From assembly GCA_030616365.1 (NCBI GenBank), contig JAUWXM010000047.1, positions 1-9,234 on the forward strand: a stretch of 9,234 nucleotides of DNA, written 5' to 3'. This stretch comes from a bacterium (GTDB lineage: Bacteria > UBP18 > UBA7526). The notes under the pieces were generated by a model. That model was not told where the DNA came from, did no database searches, and saw nothing but the letters and a program-made list of their open reading frames with translations. The position numbers were made by a program, and so were the translations under genes. Below, in pieces: positions 1 through 6,445 of this stretch (its first letter is position 1; each line of letters starts with the position of its first letter).

Positions 1-44
1 CGGGTTAAAAAAGATTAAGGAATAGAATAAGTAGACGTAATAAT
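1..44 (+). other. Probable 3' end of an upstream gene plus spacer
   Basis: Two frames are open from the window edge and close quickly (TAA at 16-18 in frame 1, TAG at 23-25 in frame 2). A strong + strand terminator follows at 45-76, so a + strand gene probably ends here. There is too little sequence to say which frame is real or what the product is. Confidence 0.3.
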
Positions 45-76
45 CGGCCGTCTCTTCAGAGACTGCCGTCTTTTTT
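45..76 (+). terminator. Rho-independent terminator of the upstream unit
   Basis: The stem pairs CGGC (45-48) with GCCG (65-68), has one C/T mismatch (49/64), then pairs GTCTC (50-54) with GAGAC (59-63) around a TTCA tetraloop (55-58). TC and six T residues (71-76) follow directly. Stem plus U-tract is the standard intrinsic terminator form and only works on the + strand, because the opposite flank is not U-rich in the other orientation. It separates the operon starting at 122 from the gene upstream. Confidence 0.85.
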
Positions 77-84
77 GGAATAAT
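55..84 (+). promoter_or_regulatory. Probable sigma70 promoter of the regulator-nadA operon
   Basis: An extended -10 (TG at 76-77, then AATAAT at 79-84, five of six to TATAAT) lies 18 bp after TTCAGA (55-60, four of six to TTGACA). The predicted transcript start is near base 91, giving a leader of about 31 nt. The -35 would lie inside the terminator stem-loop. The exact TTGACA at 87-92 has no -10 at the right distance (bases 110-115 are the G-rich ribosome site), so I read it as part of the operator instead. Confidence 0.5.
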
Positions 85-107
85 ACTTGACAAATTTAGT
101 AAAGTTT
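83..107 (+). promoter_or_regulatory. IscR type 1-like operator (autoregulatory site)
   Basis: This 25-bp imperfect palindrome has left arm ATACTTGAC (83-91), an A/T centre, and right arm GTAAAGTTT (99-107). From memory of the E. coli IscR type 1 consensus (ATASYYGACT..., 25 positions), it agrees at 22 of 25 positions. The arms are inverted copies at seven of nine bases. The site covers the -10 and predicted start of the promoter and sits just before the ribosome site of an IscR-like gene. This is the usual arrangement for repression by the cluster-loaded form. Binding is inferred, not shown. Confidence 0.7.
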
Positions 108-121
108 AGGGGGAGAGAATT

Positions 122-601
122 ATGCGTCTTTCAACGAAGGGCCAGTATGGGGTAAGGGCCATGTTCGATCTTGCTTCCCATTCTCAGAATGGCCCGGTTC
201 CTCTGAAACAGATCTCAGAAAGAGAGGAGATCTCTCTGAGCTATCTTGAGCAGCTCTTCTTAAAGTTGAAGAGAGCGGGTCTGGTGGAGAGCGTGCGTGG
301 TCCAGGAGGAGGATACCTGCTCAGAAAGAGGCCGAAAGAGATCAGGATCTCTGACATTATAAGGGCGGTTGAGGAGTCCCTGGCTCCTATCTCCTGTATC
401 GAACCCCAGAAGAATCCCAAATGCCGTAGGATAGAATCTTGTATTCCTCGTTTATTGTGGAAGAGATTGGGAGAGAAAATACTTGAATTCTTGGATTCTA
501 CTACCCTGGCTGACCTATTGCAGACGCGAATTATTAGCCCGCAAACCCCGACAAGTCGGGGAACGGGCCAGACGAATGGAAGAAGGAAAACCAATGGTTA
601 G
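122..601 (+). CDS. Rrf2-family, IscR-like Fe-S transcriptional regulator
   Basis: This 159-residue protein is a DNA-binding regulator that probably senses Fe-S status and controls its own operon. The N-terminal winged helix closely resembles E. coli IscR: it opens MRLSTKGQYG, has recognition helix ISLSYLEQLF (37-46, with Glu43 at the same number as in IscR) and wing RGPGGGY (59-65). Three cysteines, C92, C101 and C107, match the cluster-ligand region of IscR (C92, C98, C104). The fourth IscR ligand, a His three residues after the last Cys, is Arg110 here. The start is supported by a GGGGGAGA ribosome site at 109-116. Family members usually end near residue 140; residues after about 139 are a low-complexity tail encoded over a 16-bp palindrome and look acquired. 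No isc genes are adjacent, so I leave the symbol open. The gene overlaps nadA by 8 bp. Confidence 0.93.
   Translation: MRLSTKGQYGVRAMFDLASHSQNGPVPLKQISEREEISLSYLEQLFLKLKRAGLVESVRGPGGGYLLRKRPKEIRISDIIRAVEESLAPISCIEPQKNPKCRRIESCIPRLLWKRLGEKILEFLDSTTLADLLQTRIISPQTPTSRGTGQTNGRRKTNG
546..561. repeat. 16-bp perfect palindrome in the 3' end of the regulator gene
   Basis: CCCCGACAAGTCGGGG: 7-bp arms around AA. It lies in the coding tail of the regulator, about 30 bp before the nadA start. The surrounding tail (residues 139-159) has no family counterpart, so this looks like a small repeat element that extended the reading frame. There is no T-tract after it, so it is not a terminator. Confidence 0.6.
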
Positions 602-1556
602 GGAAGCAATTAAAGATGAATATTATGACGACGCGCTATCGCTTGCCTCGTCTATTGATACTCAATATATAGAGAAGATAAGGGAGTTAAAGAAGAAGAG
701 GAAGGCCATCATCTTAGCCCATAACTATCAGAGGCCAGAGATCCAGGACTTAGCGGATCTGGTGGGTGATTCCTTAGATTTGAGCAGGAAGGCAGCAGCC
801 ACAGATGCTGAGGTTATCGTCTTCTGCGGTGTCCACTTTATGGCGGAATCGGCGGCTATCCTCTCTCCAGAGAAGACGGTCCTCTTACCGGTCAAAGAGG
901 CTGGCTGTCAATTGGCAGAGATGATAACTGTCCAGGAACTGCGCAAAAAGAAGAAGGAAAATCCTGAAGCCACGGTTGTCTGCTATGTCAATTCTAGTGC
1001 TGAGGTAAAGGCGGAATCGGACATCTGCTGTACCTCAGCCAATGGAATTGGGGTAGTGAATTCATTAAAAGAGAATAGGATCCTCTTCGTTCCTGATGAG
1101 CATCTGGGAAGATACCTGGAGAGCAAGACAAAGAAAGAATTTATCTTCTGGAAGGGTTTCTGCCCAACCCACTATAATCTATTGCCCAAGGATATATTGA
1201 GAGCTAAGGAGGAGCATCCTAAAGCAAAGGTCCTCGTCCATCCCGAATGCCGCCTATCAGTAATCGACTTGGCAGATGAGGCCTTCTCGACGAATGGGAT
1301 GCTGGAGTATGCTAAAAAGAGTGAAGCGAAGGAGTTCATTATCGGAACAGAGTTGGGAATAATCCATAGATTGAAGAAGGAAAACCCAGATAAGAATTTC
1401 TATCCAGCAAGTGAGAACCTCATCTGTTCCAGTATGAAACTCATTACCCTGAAAGAGGTTGCAGAATCCTTAGAAAAGATGAGATATAAGATTGAAATCC
1501 CAGAAGAGGTGCGTAAGAAAGCGAAGAAGAGTCTGGATAGGATGCTTGAGGTTTAA
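594..1556 (+). CDS. nadA: Quinolinate synthase NadA
   Basis: NadA condenses iminoaspartate with dihydroxyacetone phosphate to quinolinate in NAD synthesis and uses a [4Fe-4S] cluster. The 320-residue product has the usual landmarks: HNYQ (43-46), GDSLDLS (58-64), an HFMAE segment (81-85), and the three cluster cysteines C105 (AGCQLAEM), C190 (W-x-G-x-C) and C278 (ICSSMK). HPEC (216-219) is also typical. The frame is open upstream to an ATG at 483, but those codons lie inside the regulator gene. The ATG at 594 has a ribosome site (AGAAGGA, 581-587) and gives normal family length; ATG 576 is the other possibility. The gene overlaps the regulator by 8 bp and the next gene by 1 bp (TAATG). NadB and NadC are not in the window. 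Control by an Fe-S-sensing regulator fits a cluster enzyme. Confidence 0.95.
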   Translation: MVREAIKDEYYDDALSLASSIDTQYIEKIRELKKKRKAIILAHNYQRPEIQDLADLVGDSLDLSRKAAATDAEVIVFCGVHFMAESAAILSPEKTVLLPVKEAGCQLAEMITVQELRKKKKENPEATVVCYVNSSAEVKAESDICCTSANGIGVVNSLKENRILFVPDEHLGRYLESKTKKEFIFWKGFCPTHYNLLPKDILRAKEEHPKAKVLVHPECRLSVIDLADEAFSTNGMLEYAKKSEAKEFIIGTELGIIHRLKKENPDKNFYPASENLICSSMKLITLKEVAESLEKMRYKIEIPEEVRKKAKKSLDRMLEV

Positions 1557-2206
1557 TGGAAGAGCATACCGCTCTATTTGTCACTGGCCTTCTTATGGGT
1601 CTCGGGCCCTGCCTCGCCTTCTGCGGACCAATTCTCTTCCCTTACATCGCGGGGAGTAAGAGAAGCTGGCTTGGGGGATTGAAGGATATTCTAATCTTTT
1701 CTGCCTCTCGAGTAGTGATATATGGACTCTTAGGCTTACTAGCGAGTAGCATCGGTTATTTCTTAACAGAGGTGATATCTTCTCCAAAGTTTAATCTTAT
1801 AAAGTACTTAGGGGCTGGAATATTCGTCCTTTTATTGGGAATGATTATGATACTTGGTAGGACAAGGTTTCCCTTCTGCCGCCTACTACATAAAGAGACG
1901 ATTGAGAAAAGTGCAAAGAGCATGATTTTACTTGGCATCTTAATCGGCGTTTCCCCCTGTTTGCCATTACTTGGGGCTTTGACCACCATCGCGGGATTGG
2001 CCAAGGGGCCCTTGGTGGGCGCCTTCTGGGGTCTCTCCTTTGGCCTGGGGACGGTCATCTCTCCTTTAATTATCCTTGCTTTAGTTGCCGGAAGCTTGGG
2101 AAAGCTCCTATCCTTAAAACCGATCTTCTATCAGACCTTCAGTCGCCTCTGTGGTTGCTTCTTAATCTATTTTGGCATCCGTCTCATTCTAGGAGTCTTA
2201 GGATGA
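1556..2206 (+). CDS. CcdA/DsbD-like six-helix membrane protein
   Basis: This 216-residue inner-membrane protein has about six hydrophobic helices (roughly 5-31, 44-70, 81-101, 123-148, 152-181, 191-214). It resembles the CcdA/DsbD transmembrane family, in the branch often labelled UreH-like or TauE/SafE. The family signature is the pair of Gly/Pro/Cys motifs at the start of each three-helix half: GLGPCLAFCGP (15-25, C19 and C23) and GVSPCLPL (131-138, C135). In CcdA and DsbD such cysteines pass reducing equivalents from cytoplasmic thioredoxin across the membrane. A similar role is inferred here; a metal or other transport role cannot be excluded. Extra cysteines are C108, C199 and C201. It starts inside the nadA stop (TAATG) and overlaps the next gene by 4 bp (ATGA), so it is translationally coupled to the membrane-anchored radical SAM gene, its likely partner. 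Confidence 0.8.
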   Translation: MEEHTALFVTGLLMGLGPCLAFCGPILFPYIAGSKRSWLGGLKDILIFSASRVVIYGLLGLLASSIGYFLTEVISSPKFNLIKYLGAGIFVLLLGMIMILGRTRFPFCRLLHKETIEKSAKSMILLGILIGVSPCLPLLGALTTIAGLAKGPLVGAFWGLSFGLGTVISPLIILALVAGSLGKLLSLKPIFYQTFSRLCGCFLIYFGIRLILGVLG

Positions 2207-3399
2207 AGAAGTTCTTAATTTTACTTCTTGCCCTTCTTTTCTTGGGATTGGCCTTAAACCTGGGGATTAAGAATTCTAAAGGTGAAATTCCCAGGACCGG
2301 GGCAACACCAAGGGCAAAGGGAATCACTCCCCGTCTCGCTATGTACTGGAAGTCCCTGGGTAAGGGTGTGGTACAATGTGAGCTCTGTCCCCGGGGGTGC
2401 GTCCTTCGTTCTGGAGAGAGAGGAGAGTGTAAGGTGCGGGAGAATCGAGGGGGGAGACTCTATACCATGGTCTGTGACCTTCCCTGTGCCGTCCATGCCG
2501 ATCCTATTGAGAAGAAGCCCTTGTTCCATGTTCTTCCGGGAACAAAATCCTTCTCCATCGCTACCGCAGGCTGTAACCTGAAGTGTAAGTTCTGCCAGAA
2601 CTGGACCATCTCCCAGTATCCTCCAGAGGAGACGGATAACTATTATCTTCCTCCTAAGGATGTAGTGAAGATGGCAAAAAGGAGTGGCTGCCCCTCCATT
2701 GCCTATACCTATACCGAGCCCACCATCTTCTATGAATACATGTTGGAGACGGCAAAATTGGCCAAGGAATCTAGGATTATGAATGTCATGCACTCCGCAG
2801 GCTATATCAATGAAGCACCGTTAAGAGAAATCTGCAAATATCTGGATGCGGCAAATATCGATTTGAAGGGATTTACTGATGAATTCTACCAGGAACTTAC
2901 CGATGCCCATTTAGAATCAGTGCTGCGCACCCTAAAGATTCTAAAGGAAGAGGGGATTCATACCGAGATTACTAATCTCATTATCCCCACAAAGAATGAT
3001 AGCCCAGAAGAGATCAGAAGAATGTGTAAGTGGATTGTTGAGAATTTAGGCAAAGAAGTTCCTATTCACTTCTCTCGTTTCTGGCCCCAGTATAAGATGA
3101 GGAACCTATCCCCCACACCGGTAAAAACCTTAGAGATGGCGAAGAGGATTGCTCAGGAAGAGGGCCTGAAATATATCTATATCGGGAATGTTCCGGGGCA
3201 TGGGGGAGAAAATACCTACTGCTCCAAGTGTAGAAAGCTACTTATTCAGCGAGTAGGGTTTCATGTCTTAAGGAATAACCTCTCCTATACTTTTACTGGA
3301 AGCGAGATAGAGGGAAGGTGTAAGTACTGTGGGGCGAGAATTCCCGGGGTCTGGAAACCACAGAGGACACAGAGAAAACCACAGAAGACACAGAGATGA
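2203..3399 (+). CDS. amrS: AmmeMemoRadiSam-type radical SAM enzyme with N-terminal membrane segment
   Basis: This 398-residue protein resembles the radical SAM member of the AMMECR1/Memo/radical SAM system and pyruvate formate-lyase activases. A short basic start (MKK) is followed by a hydrophobic stretch (4-22), then an N-terminal cysteine set (C59, C62, C66, C76), the DPIEKKPLFH motif (100-109) and the radical SAM motif CNLKCKFC (C124, C128, C131). A C-terminal zinc-ribbon-like set follows (C340, C343, C373, C376). The substrate is unknown. Start 2203 is chosen for its AGGAG site (2191-2195) and ATGA overlap with the gene before. Met47 (2341) is where most family members begin but has no clear ribosome site. 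The last residues (about 385-398) are Gln/Arg/Lys-rich and encoded by a repeat. AMMECR1 and Memo partners are not in the window. Confidence 0.85.
   Translation: MKKFLILLLALLFLGLALNLGIKNSKGEIPRTGATPRAKGITPRLAMYWKSLGKGVVQCELCPRGCVLRSGERGECKVRENRGGRLYTMVCDLPCAVHADPIEKKPLFHVLPGTKSFSIATAGCNLKCKFCQNWTISQYPPEETDNYYLPPKDVVKMAKRSGCPSIAYTYTEPTIFYEYMLETAKLAKESRIMNVMHSAGYINEAPLREICKYLDAANIDLKGFTDEFYQELTDAHLESVLRTLKILKEEGIHTEITNLIIPTKNDSPEEIRRMCKWIVENLGKEVPIHFSRFWPQYKMRNLSPTPVKTLEMAKRIAQEEGLKYIYIGNVPGHGGENTYCSKCRKLLIQRVGFHVLRNNLSYTFTGSEIEGRCKYCGARIPGVWKPQRTQRKPQKTQR
3355..3395 (+). repeat. Two 21-bp direct repeats at a gene junction
   Basis: Two copies (3355-3375 and 3376-3395) share the core CCACAGARGACACAGAG. 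Each copy is built from two 9-bp CACAGARRA-like units plus a 3-bp spacer. The array supplies the last codons of the radical SAM gene and ends at the ATGA start/stop overlap with mnmA, so it also replaces the normal ribosome-site region. The copies differ at one base of the core. Confidence 0.85.
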
Positions 3400-4421
3400 A
3401 AAAGAGGGTTTTAATTGGGATGAGTGGGGGAGTGGATTCCTCTGTGGCCGCTTCTCTCTTAAAGAAAAGATATGAGGTGATTGGAATCCATCTCAAGATG
3501 GCTTGTGCTCTAAGTACAGAGAAACCTGCCAGAAGCACGGCCTCTAAGTTAGACATCCCCTTCTACTCTCTTAATCTCAAGAAAGAGTTTGAAAAGAAGG
3601 TGATCGACTACTTTATAAGAGAATATTCTAAGGGCTGCACCCCTAACCCCTGTATTGTCTGTAATAAGGAAATAAAGTTTAAGGCTCTCCTGAAGAAAGC
3701 AAAGGAACTAAAAGCAGATTATATCGCTACCGGCCACTATGCCAAAGTAGCCTACAATAAAAAAAGAAAGAGGTATTTATTAAAGAAGGGGAGAGATAAG
3801 AAGAAGGACCAGTCCTATGTTTTGTGCGGTCTGGATCAAAAGCAACTGAAACATACTCTATTTCCTTTAGCGAACTTCACTAAAGAAGAGGTTAAAGAGA
3901 AGGCAAAGGAACTGGGGATTCACAACAGACCATCCAGCCAGGAGATATGCTTCGTTCCGAACACGGATTATCACCGATTTTTAAAAAAACGGATGAGCAC
4001 GGATAGATTAAAGGGGGGGCTGATCGTTGATAGGGGAGGGGAGGTCTTGGGAAAACATAAGGGGATTGCCTTCTATACCATCGGCCAGAGGAGGGGCTTA
4101 GGGATCGCCACTGGCAAGCCTCTATACATTGTAGCCATTGATAGCGGTAGAGATGTCATTGTTGTGGGAAGTGGGGAAGAGATACTCAGAGATGAACTAA
4201 TAGCAAAGGATGTCAATTGGGTTGCCATTGACAGATTAAAGAAGTCCATAAAGGCAAGAGCAAAGATAAGGTATCAGCATAGAGAGGCAGAAGCGACAGT
4301 CATTCCTTTATCTAACGGGGTAAAGGTGAAGTTTAAGAGACCCCAGAGGGCGATTACTCCCGGGCAGGCAGTGGTCTTCTACGATAAGAATATTGTCCTT
4401 GGTGGGGGCTGGATCGTTTGA
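3396..4421 (+). CDS. mnmA: tRNA-specific 2-thiouridylase MnmA
   Basis: MnmA activates U34 of Lys, Glu and Gln tRNAs with ATP and inserts sulfur to give 2-thiouridine. The 341-residue protein has the PP-loop SGGVDSS (10-16), TPNPCIVCN (82-90), KF (94-95), TGHYAK (112-117), SQEICFVP (181-188) with the second catalytic cysteine C185, and GQRRGLGIATGKPLY (230-244) before a C-terminal beta-barrel. C89 and C185 correspond to E. coli C102 and C199. The Asp common before the first catalytic Cys is C86, making a C86/C89/C185 set. It is slightly shorter than the usual 360 residues; the segment after the first strand (about 34-50) is reduced. The ATG overlaps the preceding stop (ATGA). The ribosome site is weak because a repeat occupies the region, so coupling from the upstream gene is likely. 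Confidence 0.95.
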   Translation: MKKRVLIGMSGGVDSSVAASLLKKRYEVIGIHLKMACALSTEKPARSTASKLDIPFYSLNLKKEFEKKVIDYFIREYSKGCTPNPCIVCNKEIKFKALLKKAKELKADYIATGHYAKVAYNKKRKRYLLKKGRDKKKDQSYVLCGLDQKQLKHTLFPLANFTKEEVKEKAKELGIHNRPSSQEICFVPNTDYHRFLKKRMSTDRLKGGLIVDRGGEVLGKHKGIAFYTIGQRRGLGIATGKPLYIVAIDSGRDVIVVGSGEEILRDELIAKDVNWVAIDRLKKSIKARAKIRYQHREAEATVIPLSNGVKVKFKRPQRAITPGQAVVFYDKNIVLGGGWIV

Positions 4422-5461
4422 TGAAGGCTCTGGCCTTGCTATCTGGTGGCCTGGATAGTTCTTTAGCGGTTAAGTTGATACAGGAGCAGGGGATTGAGGT
4501 TGAGGGAGTAAGCTTTGCTTCTCCCTTCTTTGGCCCAGAGAATGCTAAAGAGGCAGCAGAAGAACTGGGGATTAGACTCTACATCAGAGATGTATCAAGC
4601 GAGATATTAGAGATTGTTAAGAATCCCAGGTATGGCTATGGGAAGAATATGAACCCCTGCATTGACTGCCACATCCTGATGGCCAAGAAGGCAAAGGAGC
4701 TAACGAAGGAAGTAAAAGCCTCCTTCATCATTACAGGAGAGGTGGTGGGACAGAGGCCGAGATCCCAGAATAAGCAAATCCTGGAAGCCATAGCGAAAAG
4801 AGCAGATGCCCAGGGAAAGCTCTTAAGGCCCCTTTCTGCAAAACTCCTGCCAATTACAGATCCAGAAAAAAGAGGATCGATTAATAGAGAGAAATTATTG
4901 GCCCTTTCTGGAAAGAGCAGGAAGCCCCAACTTGAGTTAGCCAAGAGATACAACTTAAAAAAGTATGGTACTCCAGCAGGTGGCTGCCTTCTAACGGATG
5001 CCATGTTTTCCCGGCGCCTAAAGGACCTCTTAAAGCATAACGAACCCCGCCCCTCCAGCTTAGAGGAGCGGGATGAATATACCTTGGATAATATCCTACT
5101 TCTCAAACTAGGAAGGCATTTCAGGTCTTCAACTGGATTAAAGATTGTAATCGGAAGGAATAAGGAGGAAAATAAGAGGCTTAGGTCTCTCGCTAAGGAG
5201 GGAGATGCCTCCTTCAATGTGGTAGGTCACAAAGGACCCCTGGCCATTGTTCGGGGAAAGCCGCCGGCCCAGAGGGCCTCTGGCCCGGAGGGGTTGGATG
5301 AGGAGACTTTAGAAGAGACCGCCTCTCTCTGCGCACGATATAGCGATGGAAAAGAATTCCCTAAAGTAAAGGTGAATTATAGAAGATTGCCAGATGGGGA
5401 GGTTAAATCCATAATTGTAACTCCAGTCGATGCTCCTGAGTTGGGAATCACTAGGATCTAA
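4421..5461 (+). CDS. PP-loop ATPase, ThiI/MnmA-like thiolation enzyme
   Basis: This 346-residue protein has an ATP-pyrophosphatase domain (PP-loop LSGGLDSS, 7-14) followed by NPCIDCH (78-84, C80 and C83), TGEVVGQRPRSQ (105-116), a PAGGCLLT segment (185-192, C189) and a C-terminal domain of about 120 residues. The layout resembles proteins annotated as ThiI-like or MnmA-like with a DUF814-type C-terminus, thought to act on tRNA; the exact substrate is not known. The three cysteines mirror C86/C89/C185 of the neighbouring MnmA, so this family probably shares its persulfide or Fe-S-assisted chemistry. No THUMP or rhodanese domain is visible, which argues against classical ThiI. The start at 4421 overlaps the mnmA stop (TGATG); a TTG three bases earlier is less likely. 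It is the last gene of the operon; no terminator is evident after it. Confidence 0.82.
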   Translation: MKALALLSGGLDSSLAVKLIQEQGIEVEGVSFASPFFGPENAKEAAEELGIRLYIRDVSSEILEIVKNPRYGYGKNMNPCIDCHILMAKKAKELTKEVKASFIITGEVVGQRPRSQNKQILEAIAKRADAQGKLLRPLSAKLLPITDPEKRGSINREKLLALSGKSRKPQLELAKRYNLKKYGTPAGGCLLTDAMFSRRLKDLLKHNEPRPSSLEERDEYTLDNILLLKLGRHFRSSTGLKIVIGRNKEENKRLRSLAKEGDASFNVVGHKGPLAIVRGKPPAQRASGPEGLDEETLEETASLCARYSDGKEFPKVKVNYRRLPDGEVKSIIVTPVDAPELGITRI

Positions 5462-5502
5462 TGATAGATAAGGGGCAGAAGAAGCAAAAATGATTAAATA
5501 TA

Positions 5503-5531
5503 TTGAAATCGGAAGAGAAAAATTATATAAT
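5503..5531 (+). promoter_or_regulatory. Strong sigma70-type promoter for thi4
   Basis: TTGAAA (5503-5508) and a perfect TATAAT (5526-5531) are separated by exactly 17 bp. The predicted start is near 5538, leaving a leader of about 134 nt before thi4. This shows that thi4 is a separate unit from the six-gene operon, although read-through is possible because no terminator is seen between them. Confidence 0.75.
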
Positions 5532-5671
5532 AAGGAAGCCTTGCCGCTTTGCGACAAGAACCTTGTTACTCACTTCGTTCGTAATAAAAAAATGTCGTAA
5601 AAAAACTAAAAAAGTCCAAGGTCAACACCAGACATCGGACTTCGGACATGAGCGACTGAAAGGAGCAAGAA
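5532..5671 (+). other. thi4 leader with competing small hairpins
   Basis: CTTG (5540-5543) and CGC (5545-5547) can pair with GCG (5551-5553) and CAAG (5555-5558) around TTT. The same CAAG can instead pair with CTTG at 5562-5565. The two hairpins exclude each other, but neither is followed by a U-tract. I looked for TPP riboswitch landmarks (CTGAGA and the ACCTGATCTGG-like segment) and did not find them. The ribosome site AAAGGAG is at 5659-5665. The rest is A-rich or repeat sequence. Confidence 0.4.
5635..5648 (+). repeat. Two-copy 7-bp repeat TCGGACW
   Basis: TCGGACT (5635-5641) and TCGGACA (5642-5648) lie head to tail in the thi4 leader. The array is short, but the 7-bp period matches the arrays at 7171-7198, 7244-7271, 7285-7298 and 8575-8602. 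Confidence 0.5.
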
Positions 5672-6445
5672 ATGAAACTGGATGAGATCATCATTACCGA
5701 GGCCATAATAGAGAGTTTTACCAAGAAGTTCAGGGATTATTTGGTTTCTGATGTAGCCATTGCTGGCGGAGGACCGGCGGGCCTCTGCGCTGCCTATTAT
5801 CTTGCCAAAGCAAAGAAGAAGGCGGCTCTATTTGAGAGGAAGTTATCTGTTGGGGGCGGCATGTGGGGCGGAGGAATGATGTTCAATAGCATCGTGGTCT
5901 GCTCTGAAGGCAAAAAGATCTTAGATGAATTCGGAATTAGAAATAAAGAATATAAGAAGGGATACTATGTGGCGGATGCCATTGAGGCCGTAACTACCTT
6001 GGCCTCTAAAGCGGTCAAGGCTGGGGTCCAGGTGTTTAATCTCATGAGCGTTGAGGATGTTGAGATGAGGAAGAATAGGGTAACCGGCTTTGTTCTGAAC
6101 TGGAGTAGCGTGAAATTGGCAAATCTCCATGTCGATCCCATGACCGTCAGGGCAAAGTTTATAGTGGATGCTACGGGCCATGACTGTGAGGTAGCAAGTA
6201 TTATTCAAAGGAAACTGGGAACGAAGTTAAAGACCAGAACAGGAGGAATTGTGGGAGAAGAGCCCATGTGGGCCGAGGTTGGAGAGAAGGCCATCGTCAA
6301 GAATACCAAGGAGTTCTATCCTGGAGCTTATGTGGCGGGACTGGCAGCCAATGCGGTCTTTGGTGGTCCCAGAATGGGTCCTATATTCGGAGGGATGCTT
6401 TTATCTGGAAAGAAGGTTGCCCAGTCAATCCTAAAAAGGCTTTGA
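5672..6445 (+). CDS. thi4: Sulfide-dependent thiazole synthase Thi4
   Basis: Thi4 makes the thiazole phosphate part of thiamine from NAD and glycine. The 257-residue length and motifs fit the archaeal/bacterial form: dinucleotide-binding GGGPAGL (32-38), GGGMWGGGMM (61-70), DATGHD (166-171), and the C-terminal GGPRMGPIFGGMLLSGK (231-247). Yeast Thi4 gives up the sulfur of Cys205, which lies seven residues after the Asp of GHD. Here that position is Ile178 and the only nearby cysteine, C172, directly follows the Asp. The enzyme is therefore probably catalytic and uses sulfide, as in methanogens, not suicidal; an alignment should confirm this. The start has AAAGGAG at good spacing. It has its own promoter, and no other thiamine gene is in the window. 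The product links NAD, whose precursor NadA makes, to sulfur use. Confidence 0.94.
   Translation: MKLDEIIITEAIIESFTKKFRDYLVSDVAIAGGGPAGLCAAYYLAKAKKKAALFERKLSVGGGMWGGGMMFNSIVVCSEGKKILDEFGIRNKEYKKGYYVADAIEAVTTLASKAVKAGVQVFNLMSVEDVEMRKNRVTGFVLNWSSVKLANLHVDPMTVRAKFIVDATGHDCEVASIIQRKLGTKLKTRTGGIVGEEPMWAEVGEKAIVKNTKEFYPGAYVAGLAANAVFGGPRMGPIFGGMLLSGKKVAQSILKRL

Noticed and set aside
87..115. TTGACA at 87-92 as the -35 of the first promoter
   Set aside because: The -10 position would be the G-rich ribosome site; the hexamer is better explained as part of the IscR-type operator.
483..593. Upstream extension of nadA to the ATG at 483
   Set aside because: It lies within the regulator coding region and has no NadA family counterpart; ATG 594 has a good ribosome site and gives normal length.
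4636..5217. Long open frame on the minus strand opposite the PP-loop gene
   Set aside because: It is a shadow of a well-supported + strand gene; no motif, no ribosome site and no neighbour on that strand.
5490..5600. Small ORF of 36 codons before thi4
   Set aside because: Its first codons contain the strong thi4 promoter, its end is repeat-like sequence, and it matches no family I know.
5532..5671. TPP riboswitch controlling thi4
   Set aside because: The conserved CTGAGA and ACCTGATCTGG-like elements were looked for and not found.
5503..5685. 60-codon ORF starting at TTG and overlapping the thi4 start
   Set aside because: It starts on the promoter -35, runs through repeat sequence and has no ribosome site or recognisable motif.
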